Source: Cyclina sinensis
Taxonomy: Eukaryota > Mollusca > Bivalvia > Venerida > Veneridae
Length of the DNA: 64,000 nucleotides
Direction of reading: 5' to 3'
NCBI GenBank assembly: GCA_012932295.1
Contig: JAAONU010000025.1
Span: 128,457-192,456, forward strand
Positions 1 to 11,598 of the stretch are shown in pieces (position 1 is the first letter of the stretch; every line of letters starts with the position of its first letter). Made by a program: the position numbers and the translations under genes. The notes beneath the pieces were generated by a model. The model was given only the letters and a program-made list of their open reading frames with translations, ran no database searches and was not told where the DNA came from.

Positions 1-945
1 TAGAAGCTGTATTTTTCATCCGATTTTCCTAAAATTTGGTCAGAATGTTTGTATCTATGGTATCTAGGTTGGGATTATATATGGGTCATCTGGGGTCAAA
101 AACTAGGTCACAGGGTCAAATCTTAGAAAAACCTTGTGTATGCGATAGAAGCTGTATTTTTCATTCGATTTTCCTAAAATTTGGTCAGAATGTTTGTCTC
201 TATGGTATCTAAATTGGGATTGTATATGGGTCGTCTGGAGTCAAAAACTAGGTAACGGGGTCAAATCTTAAAAAAACCTTGTGTATGCAATAGAGGCTGT
301 TTTTTTCCATTGGATTTTCCTTATAATTTGTCAGAATGTTTGTCTTGATCGGATCTAGGTTGGGATTGTATATTGGTCATCTGGGGTCAAAAACTAGGTC
401 ACGGGGTCAAATCTTAGAAAAACCTTGTGTATGCGATGGAAGCTGTTTTTTCATCCGAATTTTCCTAATATTTGGTCTGAATATTTGTCTCTATGGTATC
501 TAGGTTGGGATTGAATATGGGTCATCTGGGTTCAAAAACTAGGTCATTGGATCTTTATGAAACTTGGTCAGAATGTTTGTCTTAATGAAATCTAGGTTGA
601 GGTTTTATATAGATCATCTTGGGTCAAAAACTAGGTCACGGGGTCAAATCTTAGAGAAAAGCTTGATAGAAGCTGTATTTTAGATCCGATTTTCCTAATA
701 TTTGGTCAGAATGTTTGTCTTGATAAAATCTAGGACGGGATTGTATATGGGTCATCCATGGTAAAAAAATAGGTCACAGGGTCTATTCTTAGAAGACCTT
801 CTGTTCAGCTACAACAATGAAACATTAGATAATTTTGCATGCAGATTAAATCTTTGACCGTGGATGATCTTGACCTACTTACTTACATCCTGATTTTTTG
901 ATGTTTCAGTGCAATGATTCTCAGGTGAGCGATATAGGGCCAACT
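1..945 (+). repeat. ~146-bp tandem satellite (family A) with Helentron-like 3' end
   Basis: Diverged copies of a ~146-bp unit recur in direct orientation; the landmark GGTCA(C)-GGGTCAAATCTTAG falls near 106, 251 and 397. The array leads into a non-repeated tail (about 795-920) and then CTCAGGTGAGCGATATAGGGCC at about 921-942, which resembles the closing segment of the other repeat elements in the window. The first copy is cut by the window edge. No coding potential was seen. Confidence 0.75.
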
Positions 946-1017
946 TGGCATCGAAATCGGTCCATAGAGATAAAATTCGGTCAAAACCGACAAATTTTCG
1001 GTTTTCGGGAGCCCTGG

Positions 1018-1625
1018 TTCAGGGCATCCATCCATCTGTCTGTCCGTAATTTGGTATCTGGTGGGAAATTTGAGTACTCTTTGGCCTACACGCTTTTTTC
1101 TTCATTTGGTTTTTGCCAACATTATGAGGATGACCCCTACTGATTTTGGAGTCAGTAGCTCAAAAGTCATGGTCACATAGACCTTAACCTTGAAAACCAT
1201 AACTTGAAAATCATTTGTTATAGAGATTTCAAACATATCATGATTGCACACAGTAAGTGGATGACCCCAATACATTTAAGGGTCAGTATGTCAAAGTTCA
1301 AGGTCACAGTGACCTAAATGTTTAGAATCATTTTCACTCAGTAACTCAACAATTATTTGTCATATAGATTTCAAAATTCATTTATTGGTTGCACACATTG
1401 AGGGAATGACCCCTATTAATTTTAGGGTTAGTAGCTGAAATTTGAAGTTCACAGTGATGTTAACATTAAAAACGCTTTCCACCATGTAACTTGACAATCA
1501 ATTATCATAGAGACTTCAAACTTTATATTATGATTGCATGAATTGAGATTTTGGGATCAGTATATCAAAGGTCAAGGTCACAATGACCTTAATATTCAGA
1601 ATCATTACACTCTATAGTCAAAAGC
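1018..1625 (+). repeat. GGTCAAGGTCACAGTGACC-rich repeat (family D)
   Basis: After a CATCCATCCATCTGTCTGTCC head, a ~130-150-bp unit repeats. Each unit contains a GATGACCCC.ATTGATTTT segment, then a GTCAGTAG.TCAAAGGTCAAGGTCAC core, then a TTGAAAACCATTT segment. A better copy of the same element is at 3861-4645. The repeated AGGTCAAGGTCA resembles a nuclear-receptor half-site pair, but here it is simply part of the repeat unit. Confidence 0.65.
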
Positions 1626-1875
1626 TGTACTATTTACGAACATATCTTGGTTTTATCAAATTTTTTTATTGCTATTATTAGCTTGACTTTTTCGAAAAAA
1701 AAATTGACCTATTGCTACAGTCATTGTGTTGCTATTATGATGCACCTTTTTTTCAAAAAATTGCATAATACATGATTATGCAAATTTAGATAAATTTATT
1801 ATAGGGGGTATATAGGAGTCACCCTGTGGTTGGTTAGTTGGTCGGTCAGGCGGTCGGTCAGGGATCGGGGTGTAC
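1626..1875. other. AT-rich spacer, nothing recognised
   Basis: AT-rich sequence with short homopolymer runs. It ends in GGTCGGTCAGG-type short direct repeats at about 1835-1862. No open frame or RNA gene was seen. Confidence 0.5.
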
Positions 1876-2225
1876 CTGTCCGGAGCATAATTTGAAAACA
1901 ATCGGTTGGAATTCAGTGCAACTTCATACAATGGTCAAACACAATGAGAGAAAGTGCAGTGTCCAAGAAACATAACTCCATCTTCACTATTTTCAGAGTT
2001 ATTGCCCTTTATTGGTTTTCCTTGTCCGGAGCATAACTTAAAAACTACAGGTTGGAATTCATTGCAACTTCATACAGTGGTCAAGCACAATGAGAGGAAG
2101 TGCAGTGTCCAAGAATCATAACTCCATCTTTACTATTTTCAGAGTTATTGCCCTTTTTTGGTTTTCCTTTGTATGGAGCAAAACTTGAAAACTACTGGTT
2201 TGAATTCAATGCAACAGACAGACAT
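1876..2225 (+). repeat. Three-copy ~146-bp tandem repeat
   Basis: GTCCGGAGCATAA marks copies at 1878 and 2024, and a diverged copy starts at 2171 (GTATGGAGCAAAA). Each carries GGTTGGAATTCA, CAACTTCATACA and ATAACTCCATCTT segments. The last copy changes directly into family A monomers at about 2220. The matching period suggests both arrays are maintained in the same element type. Confidence 0.7.
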
Positions 2226-3480
2226 TTGCCTCGTTTATGCGATATAGGCTGTCCTTTTCATTGCATCTTTATGAAAATTGGTCAGAATGTTTGTCTTGAT
2301 GAAATCTAGGTTGGGAATATATATGGGTCATCTGGGTTCACAAACTAAAGTCACGGGTCCAATCAAAGGAAAACCTTTTGTGTGTGATATAAGCTGTATT
2401 TTTCATCCGATTTTCCTAATATTTGGTCAGAATGTTTGACTTGATATAATCTAGGATGGGATTATATATGGATTATCTGGGGTCAAAAACTAGGTCACAG
2501 GGTAAAGTCTTAGAAAAACCTTGTGTATTTGATAGAAGCTGTATTTTTCATCCGATTTTCCAAATCTTTTGTCAGGGATTGTTAGGTTGGGATTGTATAT
2601 GGGATTGTATATGGGTCTTCTGGGTTTAAAAACTAGGTCACAGGGTCAAATCATAGAAAAAGCTTGTGTATGCGATAGAAGCTGTATTTTTCATCCAATT
2701 TCCAATATTGGTCAGAGTGTTCGTCTTGATGAAATCTATGTTGGGATTGTATATGGATCAGTTGGGGTCAAAAACTAAGTCACAGGGTCAAATCTTAGAA
2801 AAACCTTGTGTATGCGATAGAAGCTGTATTTTTCATCAGATTTTCCCAATATTTGGTCAGAATATTTTCTTTATGGAATCTAGGTTGGGATTGTATATGG
2901 GTCATCTGGGGTCAAAAACTAGGTCATGAGTTCAAAAAAAGCCTTGTGTAATACAGTATGCAATAGAAGCTATATTTCCAATTGGATTTTCATAATATTT
3001 GGTCAGAATGTGTGTGTTGATGAGATCTAGGTTTGGGTTGTAGATGGGTTTTCCGGGGTCAACAACTAGGTCACAGGTACTAATCTTAGAAAAACCTTGT
3101 GTATGCGATAGAGGCCGTATTTTTCATTTGATCTTAATGAAACTTGGTCAGAATGTTTGACTTGATATAATCTAGGTTGGGATTATATATGGATTTTCTG
3201 GGGTCTAAAACTAGGTCACAGGGACAAATTTTAGAAAAACCTTGTGTATGCAATAGAAGCTGTATTTTTCTTCCGATTTTCCTAATATTTTGTCAGAATG
3301 TTTGCCTTGAAAAAATCTAGGATGGGATTGTATATGGGTCATCCAGGGTCAAAAAATATGTCACAGGGCCTATTCTTAGAAGTCCTTCTGTTCAGCTAAA
3401 ACAATGAAACATTAGATAATTTTTCATGCAGATTAAATGTTTGACCGTGGATGATCTTGGCCTTGACTTACTTACGTACT
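2226..3480 (+). repeat. Second family A satellite array
   Basis: About eight diverged ~146-bp monomers of family A, with landmarks CTTGTGTATGCGATAGAAGC and TTGGTCAGAATGTTTG. They end in the same tail as the first array (TTCTGTTCAGCT then ACAATGAAACATTAGATAA at about 3382-3420). Short open frames in this region are accidental products of the repeat. Confidence 0.75.
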
Positions 3481-3860
3481 TCCTGAAAAGTAATGACCTG
3501 ACTTACCTGGTTAGTTAAAAAGATAAAAAAGAAAACATCCCGAAAATTCCATTTAACATCAATGTGACAATATTATAATATGTTGAGGTTAAGAAGTTTC
3601 TTCACTGGTCTGTAGCTTTTCCAATGGAAATCAGATGTGCTGGACTGATTGAAATTTAAGAAATAATAAAGTCAGGCCAATAAACTCGCACTAGTTGAGA
3701 TACCAATTAATAAACACAGTTTTGAACAGAGTTAAGATATCCATTGTTAACTAAGTTGCAAACAACTGCCCTTGGTATGACAAACTAATTGATCAAAGCA
3801 ATTTATACAAAACAACCATAAACACTGGATTGAAATACATGTGCTAAAATACATTTTTAT
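3481..3860. other. Unique-looking AT-rich spacer
   Basis: No convincing open frame, RNA gene or tandem repeat was seen between the two repeat arrays. Confidence 0.5.
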
Positions 3861-4645
3861 ATGCCACAGGGGACATATTATGTTATGGTCCAGGGCGTCC
3901 ATCCGTCTGTCCATCCAGCTGTCTGTCCCTCCTTTAGCAATTTGGTTTCTGGAGGATAACTTGAGTACTCATTTGCCTACAGTCTTTTACCTTCATGTGA
4001 TTATTGCCTACATTAAGTGGATGACCCCTATTGATTTTGGAGTCAGTAGCTCCAAGGTCAAGGTCACAAAGACCTAAACATTGAAAACCATTTCCTCCTT
4101 ATAACTTGATAATCATTTGTTCTAGAGACTTCAAACTTTACATCATGATTGCATACATTCAGTGGATAACTTCTATTAATTTTGGGGTCAGTATGTCAAA
4201 GGTCAAGGTCACAGTGCCCTAAATGTTTAGAATCATTTGTACTCTGTAACTCGACAACCATTTGTCATATAGATTTCAAAATTTGTATAATGGTTACAAC
4301 CTTTGAGTGAATGACCCCTATTGATTTTCGGGTCAGTAGGTTAAAGGTCAAGGTCACATAGACCTAAACATTGAAAACCTTTTCTGTCATGTATCTTGAC
4401 AATCATTTGTTCTAGAGAGTTTATACTTTCTTTCATTATTGCACACATTGAGTGGATGACCCCCATACATTTTGGGTCAGTATGTCAAAGGTCAAGGTCA
4501 CAGTGACCTTAATGTTCAGAATCATTTACACTCAGTACCATGCGAACCAGTTTTCATAGAGACTCCAAAATTCATTTAATGGTTGCACACATTGAGTGAA
4601 TGACAGCTATTGATTTTTGGGGTCAGTAGGTCAAAGGTCAGAAAA
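3861..4645 (+). repeat. Second copy of family D (GGTCAAGGTCAC) repeat
   Basis: The head GTCCAGGGCGTCCATCCGTC at 3890-3910 is followed by four to five units of ~130-150 bp with GATGACCCC, GGGTCAGTA.GTCAAAGGTCAAGGTCAC and ACTTGA.AATCATTTG segments. It matches the copy at 1018-1625. Both lie in the same orientation, downstream of family A arrays. Confidence 0.7.
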
Positions 4646-5352
4646 TCCTAAATTTAAAGCAATTCATTTAATTTTAAAGCAAAAGGTTTCCTCCCTTCTA
4701 TCACAAATGCATCATGCTTAGGAAAAACACCTTTTGGGCATAAAATGCTCAACTGCTTGGTTTCATGTTGTTAAATGTGTAAACAAAAACCATTAATCGG
4801 CTATTATTATATCCTTAACCTCTTTTTTGGTTCTTATATATATATGTCTCCATATTTGCTTACCTTTAATGTAGGTATGACATTTGTATAAGTAATTTAG
4901 CCCAAGAAAATCTCAACAGTCTTACTGCTTATGACAGGGTTATGGTGAAAATCTTCATTTACTTGAAAAAATCACCTTGACGTTTAGCAGGCCTATGTGA
5001 AAATCCAACTTTTTCCTGGTCTCAAACCCTGTAGGTTTAAGGCTGAGGTTCACTTTTGGCAGTTTGAGTATTTAATGAAAAGCAGTTTCTATTTGAGATT
5101 CAAGTATAAAATGAGCTTTGAACCCTCATGGAACAACATTTTGATTTATAATAATCAATTTGATATCTATTATTATTGTTAACTTTTTTTTTTTCTCTTT
5201 AATAATCAGTTGAGCAGTATAGGGTCATCATTGCCCTCCTGTTTCATATTGTAATTCCATTTCAATTACCTTAAATAGATTAGACAAAGGATATGAAATT
5301 GATTCCAATTAAATTGAGTCAGATTTAATTTGTTGTAAATAGTTTGTTGAGC
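4646..5352. other. Spacer with one repeat terminus
   Basis: Mostly AT-rich sequence without coding potential. At about 5209-5242 there is a GAGCAGTATAGGGTCATCAT segment followed by TGCCCTCCTGTTT. That is a diverged version of the hairpin plus CTCTTGTT terminus seen on the larger repeats, so a decayed element probably ends here. Confidence 0.45.
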
Positions 5353-5390
5353 TATAAAATGGGCACAAGTATTTTATTTCATCAGTTGGG
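5353..5390 (+). promoter_or_regulatory. Candidate TATA box plus initiator
   Basis: TATAAAA at 5353-5359 lies 31 bp upstream of the A in TCAGTT (A at 5384), which fits the initiator consensus YYANWYY closely. The first ATG (5397) follows 12 nt later with A at -3. Spacing and motifs fit a core promoter. The same TTTCATCAG could also be read as a splice acceptor. Without transcript data this is only a candidate. Confidence 0.35.
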
Positions 5391-5396
5391 CTAACC

Positions 5397-5624
5397 ATGT
5401 TTCACATTCACATTTCACCTTCTCTTCAGTGTGATTTTGGAATTGAGGAAAGCAACATTGCTGTTTTATGTATTCAAGATATTTTTGCTAAAGCCGGTTT
5501 TTACAGTGGACTTGCTTTGAAAGTAAGAGAAAATGTGGATGTTACAAAAACCAACTATTTAGAAATATTCCGACTTTGTCCTCTTCATTTTCCAGATTGG
5601 TTTGTAGTGACAAGAATTATACAG
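5397..5624 (+). CDS. Exon 1 (candidate): N-terminal segment of fusion protein
   Basis: Open from ATG 5397 (A at -3) to a strong donor, CAG|GTATGT, at 5624/5625, ending in phase 0. This matches the phase-0 start of the exon at 15535. It encodes about 76 residues with mixed hydrophobic and charged composition, including an RLCPLHFPDWF stretch near the end. I do not recognise a domain. If a CTCTTCAG acceptor at 5429 is used instead, coding starts at 5430 in the same frame and the true start lies further upstream. The next exon is 9.9 kb away across a repeat-filled intron. Confidence 0.5.
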
Positions 5625-5842
5625 GTATGTTTTATTGATGTTTTCTAATGTTAAAAACTGAAAAATAAGAAGAATTAACTTCCAACATTAAATCGGAAAA
5701 ATGGAAGAGCATAAATGACTATTACTTCATTGAGGTTTGAGAATAATACATTTATCTGCCATTGAATTAAATAATTTCTTATGGACTAAGTGTTGCAAGT
5801 GCTGTTTAATATCATATTAGAATATTGTCTTTTTTTCTTCAG

Positions 5843-5893
5843 TGAAGTATTATCCAAATGGAAAGAAGGACAGTTTTTACACCTCAAAGATTT
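5843..5893 (+). other. Possible cryptic or poison exon
   Basis: A 51-nt segment sits between a good acceptor (TTTTTTTCTTCAG) and a good donor (GATTT|GTAAGT). In one frame it reads KYYPNGKKDSFYTSKI. Its phase does not fit the phase-0 end of the exon at 5624: inclusion would place TGA immediately after the junction. It could be an exon of an alternative transcript, a regulated poison exon, or chance. Confidence 0.2.
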
Positions 5894-8005
5894 GTAAGTA
5901 TCTACTATATATACTGTAATGCTGATAAATAAAATGAATAATAATGTAATTGTTAGGCTTTGTGTTTCATTGATTGTAGTGTTCAGTAATTGTTCAATAT
6001 GGGATAGTATGAACAACAACCAGTGAAGAGTTGAGCATCTCTGTAGGCAGGTTTACTAGGTTGGCTTCCTGTGATGAAATATTGATATACTACATTTGAA
6101 TTTGTTCAAATATGTTAAGACCCACCAGCCTATGTAGTCTACTATTTTTCAAATGTAATATCTTTAACATGCTTATAATTGGTAGCCTTTAAAATGATCA
6201 CATAACAAAAACTTTTATAGACTGTAACTTTCAGTTTGGCAAATTAATATCTAATGTTGATGCAAATGATTGTGTTTTTCTGACATGTTTTGTAAAAATC
6301 CTTAATGTGTATAAAATTTGGCATGAAGATTGCCTTTATTTGCTTCAGACTTTGGTGAAAATTTACAATTTTAGGGTATATGTATATGAAATACTGACAA
6401 ACAGTAGTACTTTACAGACCTACAAATTCCATGAAACATGCCTCCTTAACTCTTGAAAACTCACTCAGACCACTGTGTGATCATAGTGAACTCTTGTGAC
6501 TTATGTTTGTCTTTCATGCCGGCATGCTTGTATGCATCAACAATTTGTTGTCTGAATGAAAGAAGTTTTATTTTAAAATCGCCTGTGAAATGAATAGTTA
6601 CTGTTCATCAATACTTAATGTAACATTCACAAACAGTTCATGAATACTGGTCTTGGACTATTCATGAATTATCAATGAACAAAAAATGAGACAGATTCAT
6701 TAAATGTTCTTGAAAAATGCAGTTAATGAACTGTACTTGAAAAATATGACTTGAAGCGCTCATGAACATTTCACACCAAAGAAGTTCTTTAAAAATTTAA
6801 AAAATTTAAAAATAAAAATTTTGCAAATTGTCTGGTTCTTGAACAGTTCTTGAATTTTTTTCTTCTGTTTTTCATTGTTGCATTTTCTGTTTATGGATTG
6901 AAAGTGAACAGTTAATGAATACTGATTCTTAATAAGTTCATGAACTCAATAATATAATGTGAAACAATCATGTAACTTCATTTTAACCTGTTAAGGCTGT
7001 CTTTGAGCATTTGATTATATGCTGACCAATTTAAGTTTAATTTATTATAAACACAGAAAATTCATAAATCATTCTTTCAATGAATGCATTAATAATGCCA
7101 GAATTATCAATGAGCTGTAACTCATCTGTTCAGATGGAGTGTCAGACAAAGTGCAAGTGTTCAGATTCAATCTTTTGTCTGTCTCCAAGGTTTTCTACAT
7201 ACCATTATTGAGCATGCTTAAACATTTCAGCAGTACACACTTGGGAAAACTTAAACAATGATTTGAAATAAACATGAACTGACTCTGAAAATATTTTGCT
7301 CATACAGACAGTACCATAATTTACTAATTTAAAGTAAATTTCTTTACAACCTATGCACAATATAATAATTTTATCTGTTAAAGATTGTGGCAGATTTTAC
7401 TTTCTGTGTTTTTTTTTTTTTAATTTATGACACTCAGTTAAATTGGGCATGAAAATGGAGCCAACAAAAGCTAAAAATAGAGAAAAAAATTCAAACAGTT
7501 GCAAGGTTTTTTTCTACCATATTTCACAGAATTGTTCTATGTATAGCTCTCTAATAAAATAGCTCAAATCTTTCCACTTCATTTCATGCAATCACCCTGG
7601 CTAACCAGCTATGCCTTGCAAATGGCACTACATCGTGATCACAGCATTTGCAACACTCATAACTGGCATAACTGGTGTCATTGCAGAATATTTTTGAGGG
7701 TCAATTTAGAAAATTGCAGAGTTCTTACTAGATTCTAAAATAATAGCCTTACAGTTTTGTCTCATATGGCTGCCAAATCATGGAACTATACGTTTCTAGG
7801 CTCCTCAGCATCCAGGACTTAGTAGTTTGTTAAATAACTCCTGAAAATAAACAGGTCAAAAGAAGAGTTGTGCTTCAATGCGGATAGATACCGAAACAAG
7901 TGATCTAATGAGTGAACAGTTTTATAATTTCCAGAAGCTTACAGAAAAGTTTTTAGTGTACATTAGTTTAAAATCATCTTTGGACTTTGTTTCCTAAACT
8001 GTTTT
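5894..8005. other. Intron 1, first part: mostly non-repeated
   Basis: AT-rich intronic sequence without convincing coding. At about 6585-6960 the motif GTTCATGAA and variants (CAGTTAATGAA, ATTCATGAATT) recur many times at irregular spacing. It is unlike the long-monomer satellites and may be a decayed short-unit repeat. Nothing else was recognised. Confidence 0.5.
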
Positions 8006-8836
8006 TAGCTCACCTGAGCTTTTCTGAACAGTCTTTGTCCGTCTTCCATCAGTCCATCCGTTGTCAACTTTTCATTCAATTGACATCTCCTCTGAAACCA
8101 AAGGGCCAAATTAAATGAAACTTGCCTGGGATGTTCCTTGCATGAAGCTCTACCAAGTGTGTTCAAATGGTTCTGGTCCATTGCATTTCTGGTTCACTGG
8201 AGCTAAAATTAGATTTTAAAAGTTGGATCTTTAAAAATCTTCTTCTCCGAAACCACAAGGCCTGGAGCTTAGATATTTGATATGAAGCATCATCTAGTGG
8301 ACCTCTACCAAGTTTGTTCAAATTATGACCGCGGGGACAAAACTGACCCCATCCCAGGGGTCAGTTGATTTTACATGGATATGTATAGGGAAAACTTAAA
8401 AAATCTTCTTGTCTGAAACCACATGGCCTAGAATTTTAAAATTTGGCATGAAGCAAGCTTTATCAAGCTTTTTGAAATTATTAGATTAGGTTAAAGGTAA
8501 CAGAGGCTAAGAATAGATTTATCTACTGTACCTCATAGAGCCTTCATTTATAGACCAATATCTTTGATATTCAGTATTTAGGTTCATTGCATGGACGCCT
8601 ACCCATGGGTAGGGTTTGAGGTCACTGGGTCAAGGTCAAGGTCACCATAGCTTATAATAGATATAATAGATATTTCTACTTTCTGTCATAAAGCCTTTAT
8701 TTATTGACTGATATTTTACATATTTGGTTTGTAGGCACTTACATATTTTCAATTAAAAAATGAAATACTGCTTAACAGCAAACCTACAGCCAAAGTACTC
8801 AGGTGAGCGATCCAGGGCCATCATGGCCCTCTTGTT
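8006..8836 (+). mobile_element. Helentron-like non-autonomous element, nearly complete
   Basis: It opens with TAGCTCACCTGAGC after a run of T. It contains about two family B monomers (landmark ACCACAAGGCCT then TTAGATATTTG). It closes with CTCAGGTGAGCGATCCAGGG, then CCATCATGGCCCTCTTGTT. The start and end contain inverted GCTCACCTGAG/CTCAGGTGAGC. The hairpin GGGCCATCATGGCCC lies immediately before the closing CTCTTGTT. T-rich flanks, unequal terminal inverted repeats and a 3' hairpin are described features of Helitron2/Helentron non-autonomous elements. No Rep/helicase gene is present. Confidence 0.6.
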
Positions 8837-9780
8837 CAGTATATATATGAAATCAGTTGATGGTAGTTTTGAGCATGTTACATGTTATTTGATGAGTTAG
8901 TGGTTGGACTGGTTAAATCTTGCAGCACTGCATTATGATGAAACAAATGCTTATATAGTGGCTAAGGATAGGGAGGAAATTAATCAACGTGCTCAAAACT
9001 AATTTTTAGCTTTGTCTGTTTCAAAGAAAAAGTCTAGCTATTATGATTGCTATGGGGGAAATTGCCATGGGGACATTGTTATTGTTGTCTTGCAAAAACT
9101 TTAATGTAAGTCATTTGCTCAAACAATTTAAAAGGTATCAATATAAAATATATGTGCTTGTTCATCATTACAAAAGGCAGTTGTAACATTAAGGGGCATT
9201 ATTCTGTAAGCTACATTTTTGGAGTTATGTCCCTTTCAAGCTTACAGTTTTTGTCAAAGTTGCTTATTAAGTTGAATAATCAAAGGTATCAAAATGAAAA
9301 ATAACATCTTGACATAAAACGTCAGAGCTATATAGACCTTCTTCGGGAGTAGGATACAAGAACCATAACTATGAAGGATGCTGAAATAGAATGAAATACA
9401 ATGCATGAAGCATTCATGCCTCGCAGTCAAATAAAAAACTTATAAACATTACCAAAAGACACTTGTTTTTCCAAGAAAAAGAAATAACTACAAAGTTTTT
9501 ACCGTGAAAAATGAATCAAATATAATTAAGGACTAAATAATGCTGTGCTAAACAAGTGAATACGCTTACATATGCAGAGATGAAAACATTGAACATCAAA
9601 GTCTCAAAAGTTGCTAGATTTGTTCATTTTAATTATAAGCTCTGTTTTGAGAATAGATTCCACAATTCAAAATGCAAACATCAATACATTTAACAATTAT
9701 ACTTAGGATTAAGTCCATATATACCAATATGTTTACACGTAAGAATATCTCATTTGCAAGCTTTTCTCTGTTTTATATTT
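8837..9780. other. Intron 1: unique-looking stretch
   Basis: AT-rich intronic sequence between two repeat elements. I see no coding frame, RNA gene or clear repeat. Confidence 0.5.
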
Positions 9781-10167
9781 TAGCTCACCTGAGCACAACG
9801 TGCTCATGGTGATCTTTTGTGATCCCCCTGTGTTCAGCGTCCGTCATCGGCGTCATGCGTCGTCTATCATCAACAATTTCCTAAACACAACATCTCCTCT
9901 GAAAACCACCGACTGCTTATTAACAAAACTACAATAGAATGGTCCTTGGATGGTTCCCTTTCAAAGTTGTTCAAATGGTTCTGGTCTGTTACATAAGAAG
10001 GTCACAGGGCCAAAAATGAAGTTTCAAAAATGCAAATTAAAAAAATATTTTTTGTCAGAAAGTACACGGCCCAGAGCTATAATATTTGGTATATAAATCA
10101 TTTATAGATCCTCTACCAAAGTTGTTTAAATTAAGCCCCTGTGGCCAAAATTGGCCGTGCCCCATGG

Positions 10168-10326
10168 GGTCATAGGTTTTCCTTATATGTATATAGTATA
10201 ACTTATAATTTCTCCTCTGAAATGACAAAGGCTATAATTTTGATATTTAGTATATGACATCATCTGTAGGTCCTCTACCAATGTTGTTCAAATTATGCCC
10301 CTAGTCTCAAAATTGGCCCCACCTAG

Positions 10327-10358
<32 letters not shown>

Positions 10359-10533
10359 CATAGGTTTTCCTTATATGTATATAGTATAACTTATAATTTC
10401 TCCTCTGAAATGACAAAGGCTATAATTTTGATATTTAGTATATGACATCATCTGTAGGTCCTCTACCAATGTTGTTCAAATTATGCCCCTAGTCTCAAAA
10501 TTGGCCCCACCTAGCGGGGGGGGGGGGGGGGGG
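10168..10533 (+). repeat. Recent tandem duplication ending in long poly-G tracts
   Basis: A monomer from GGTCATAGGTTTTCC to ...CCCCACCTAGC is present twice with almost no differences. The first copy ends in 30 consecutive G (10328-10357), the second in 18 G (10516-10533). Period is 189 bp for the first copy. The G-run can be slippage-prone and G-quadruplex forming. The exact run length may also be a sequencing or assembly artefact. Confidence 0.8.
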
Positions 10534-11598
10534 TCATAGGTTTTCCTTATATGTATATAGTAAAAACTTAAAAAATCTTCTCCTCTGAAATGACAAAGGC
10601 TAGAGCTTTGATATTTGGTGTATAACATCATCTATAGGTCCTTTACCAAAATTATTCAAATTATGTCCCTATTGCCAAAATTGGCCATGCCCCATGAGGT
10701 CATAGGATTTCCTTATATGTATATAAGGTCACAGGGCCAAAAATGAAGTTTCAAAAATGCAAATTTAAAAAAATCTTTTTTGTCAGAAAGTACAAGGCCC
10801 TGAGCTATAATATTTGGTATATGACATCATTTGTAGGTCCTCTACCAAATTTGTTTAAATTATGCCCCTGTGGCCAAAATTGGACATGCCCCATGGGGTC
10901 ATAGGTTTTCCTTATATGTTACATAATATAGTATAACTTGGAAAATCTTCTCCTCTGAAATGACAAAGGCTAGAGCTTTGATATTTGGTGTATGACATCA
11001 TCTATAGGTCCTTTACCAAAATTATTCAAATTATGTCCCTATTGCCAAAATTGGCCCCGCCCCAGGAAGTCATTGCAAAACCCGCGAGAAATTTTCACAA
11101 AAACTCACTGAAAATGTTCACCACCAGGGACATGAATCTGTGGCCGTAAGCGTTTCCCCAGCGGAACGCCGCGGTAAATCACGGCAGAACGTGGTGGTCA
11201 ATCACCGCGGATCACGTTGAAAACTGTAGCTTTTAACGATTAATTATTAAAAATTTGTTTTTTAGAATATGTAAAATTTGATTTTGTAATAAAAAAAATT
11301 ATATAGATACAATGTATTTGTTGTTTGTACATCATGTTGTTCTCTCGTTATTGAATTACCATGAACAAAAATACTCTAAATCGCTGCAAATCATAGTCGT
11401 ATTAAATTCGAAAATAGAGTAGATATGCAAGTTCATGGTTGTGTAAACCACTTTTAAGTCAAATACTGAATAACCTCGGTGTACGGCATGTACGAAAAAA
11501 TAACAAGAGACAACAATGAAAACGTCAACTTTTGTTTCTTTCACCATGAAAACTTAATCCTTGTCAAATCACCTTACAAAACTTAGTGTTACTATATA

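Noticed and set aside
1220..4640. Nuclear-receptor response elements (AGGTCAAGGTCA)
   Set aside because: The motif is part of the tandem repeat unit and recurs in many repeats across the window, so its presence says nothing specific about regulation.
5843..5893. Regular coding exon between exons 1 and 2
   Set aside because: Its phase is incompatible: joining it to the phase-0 end at 5624 gives an immediate TGA. Kept only as a possible poison or alternative exon.
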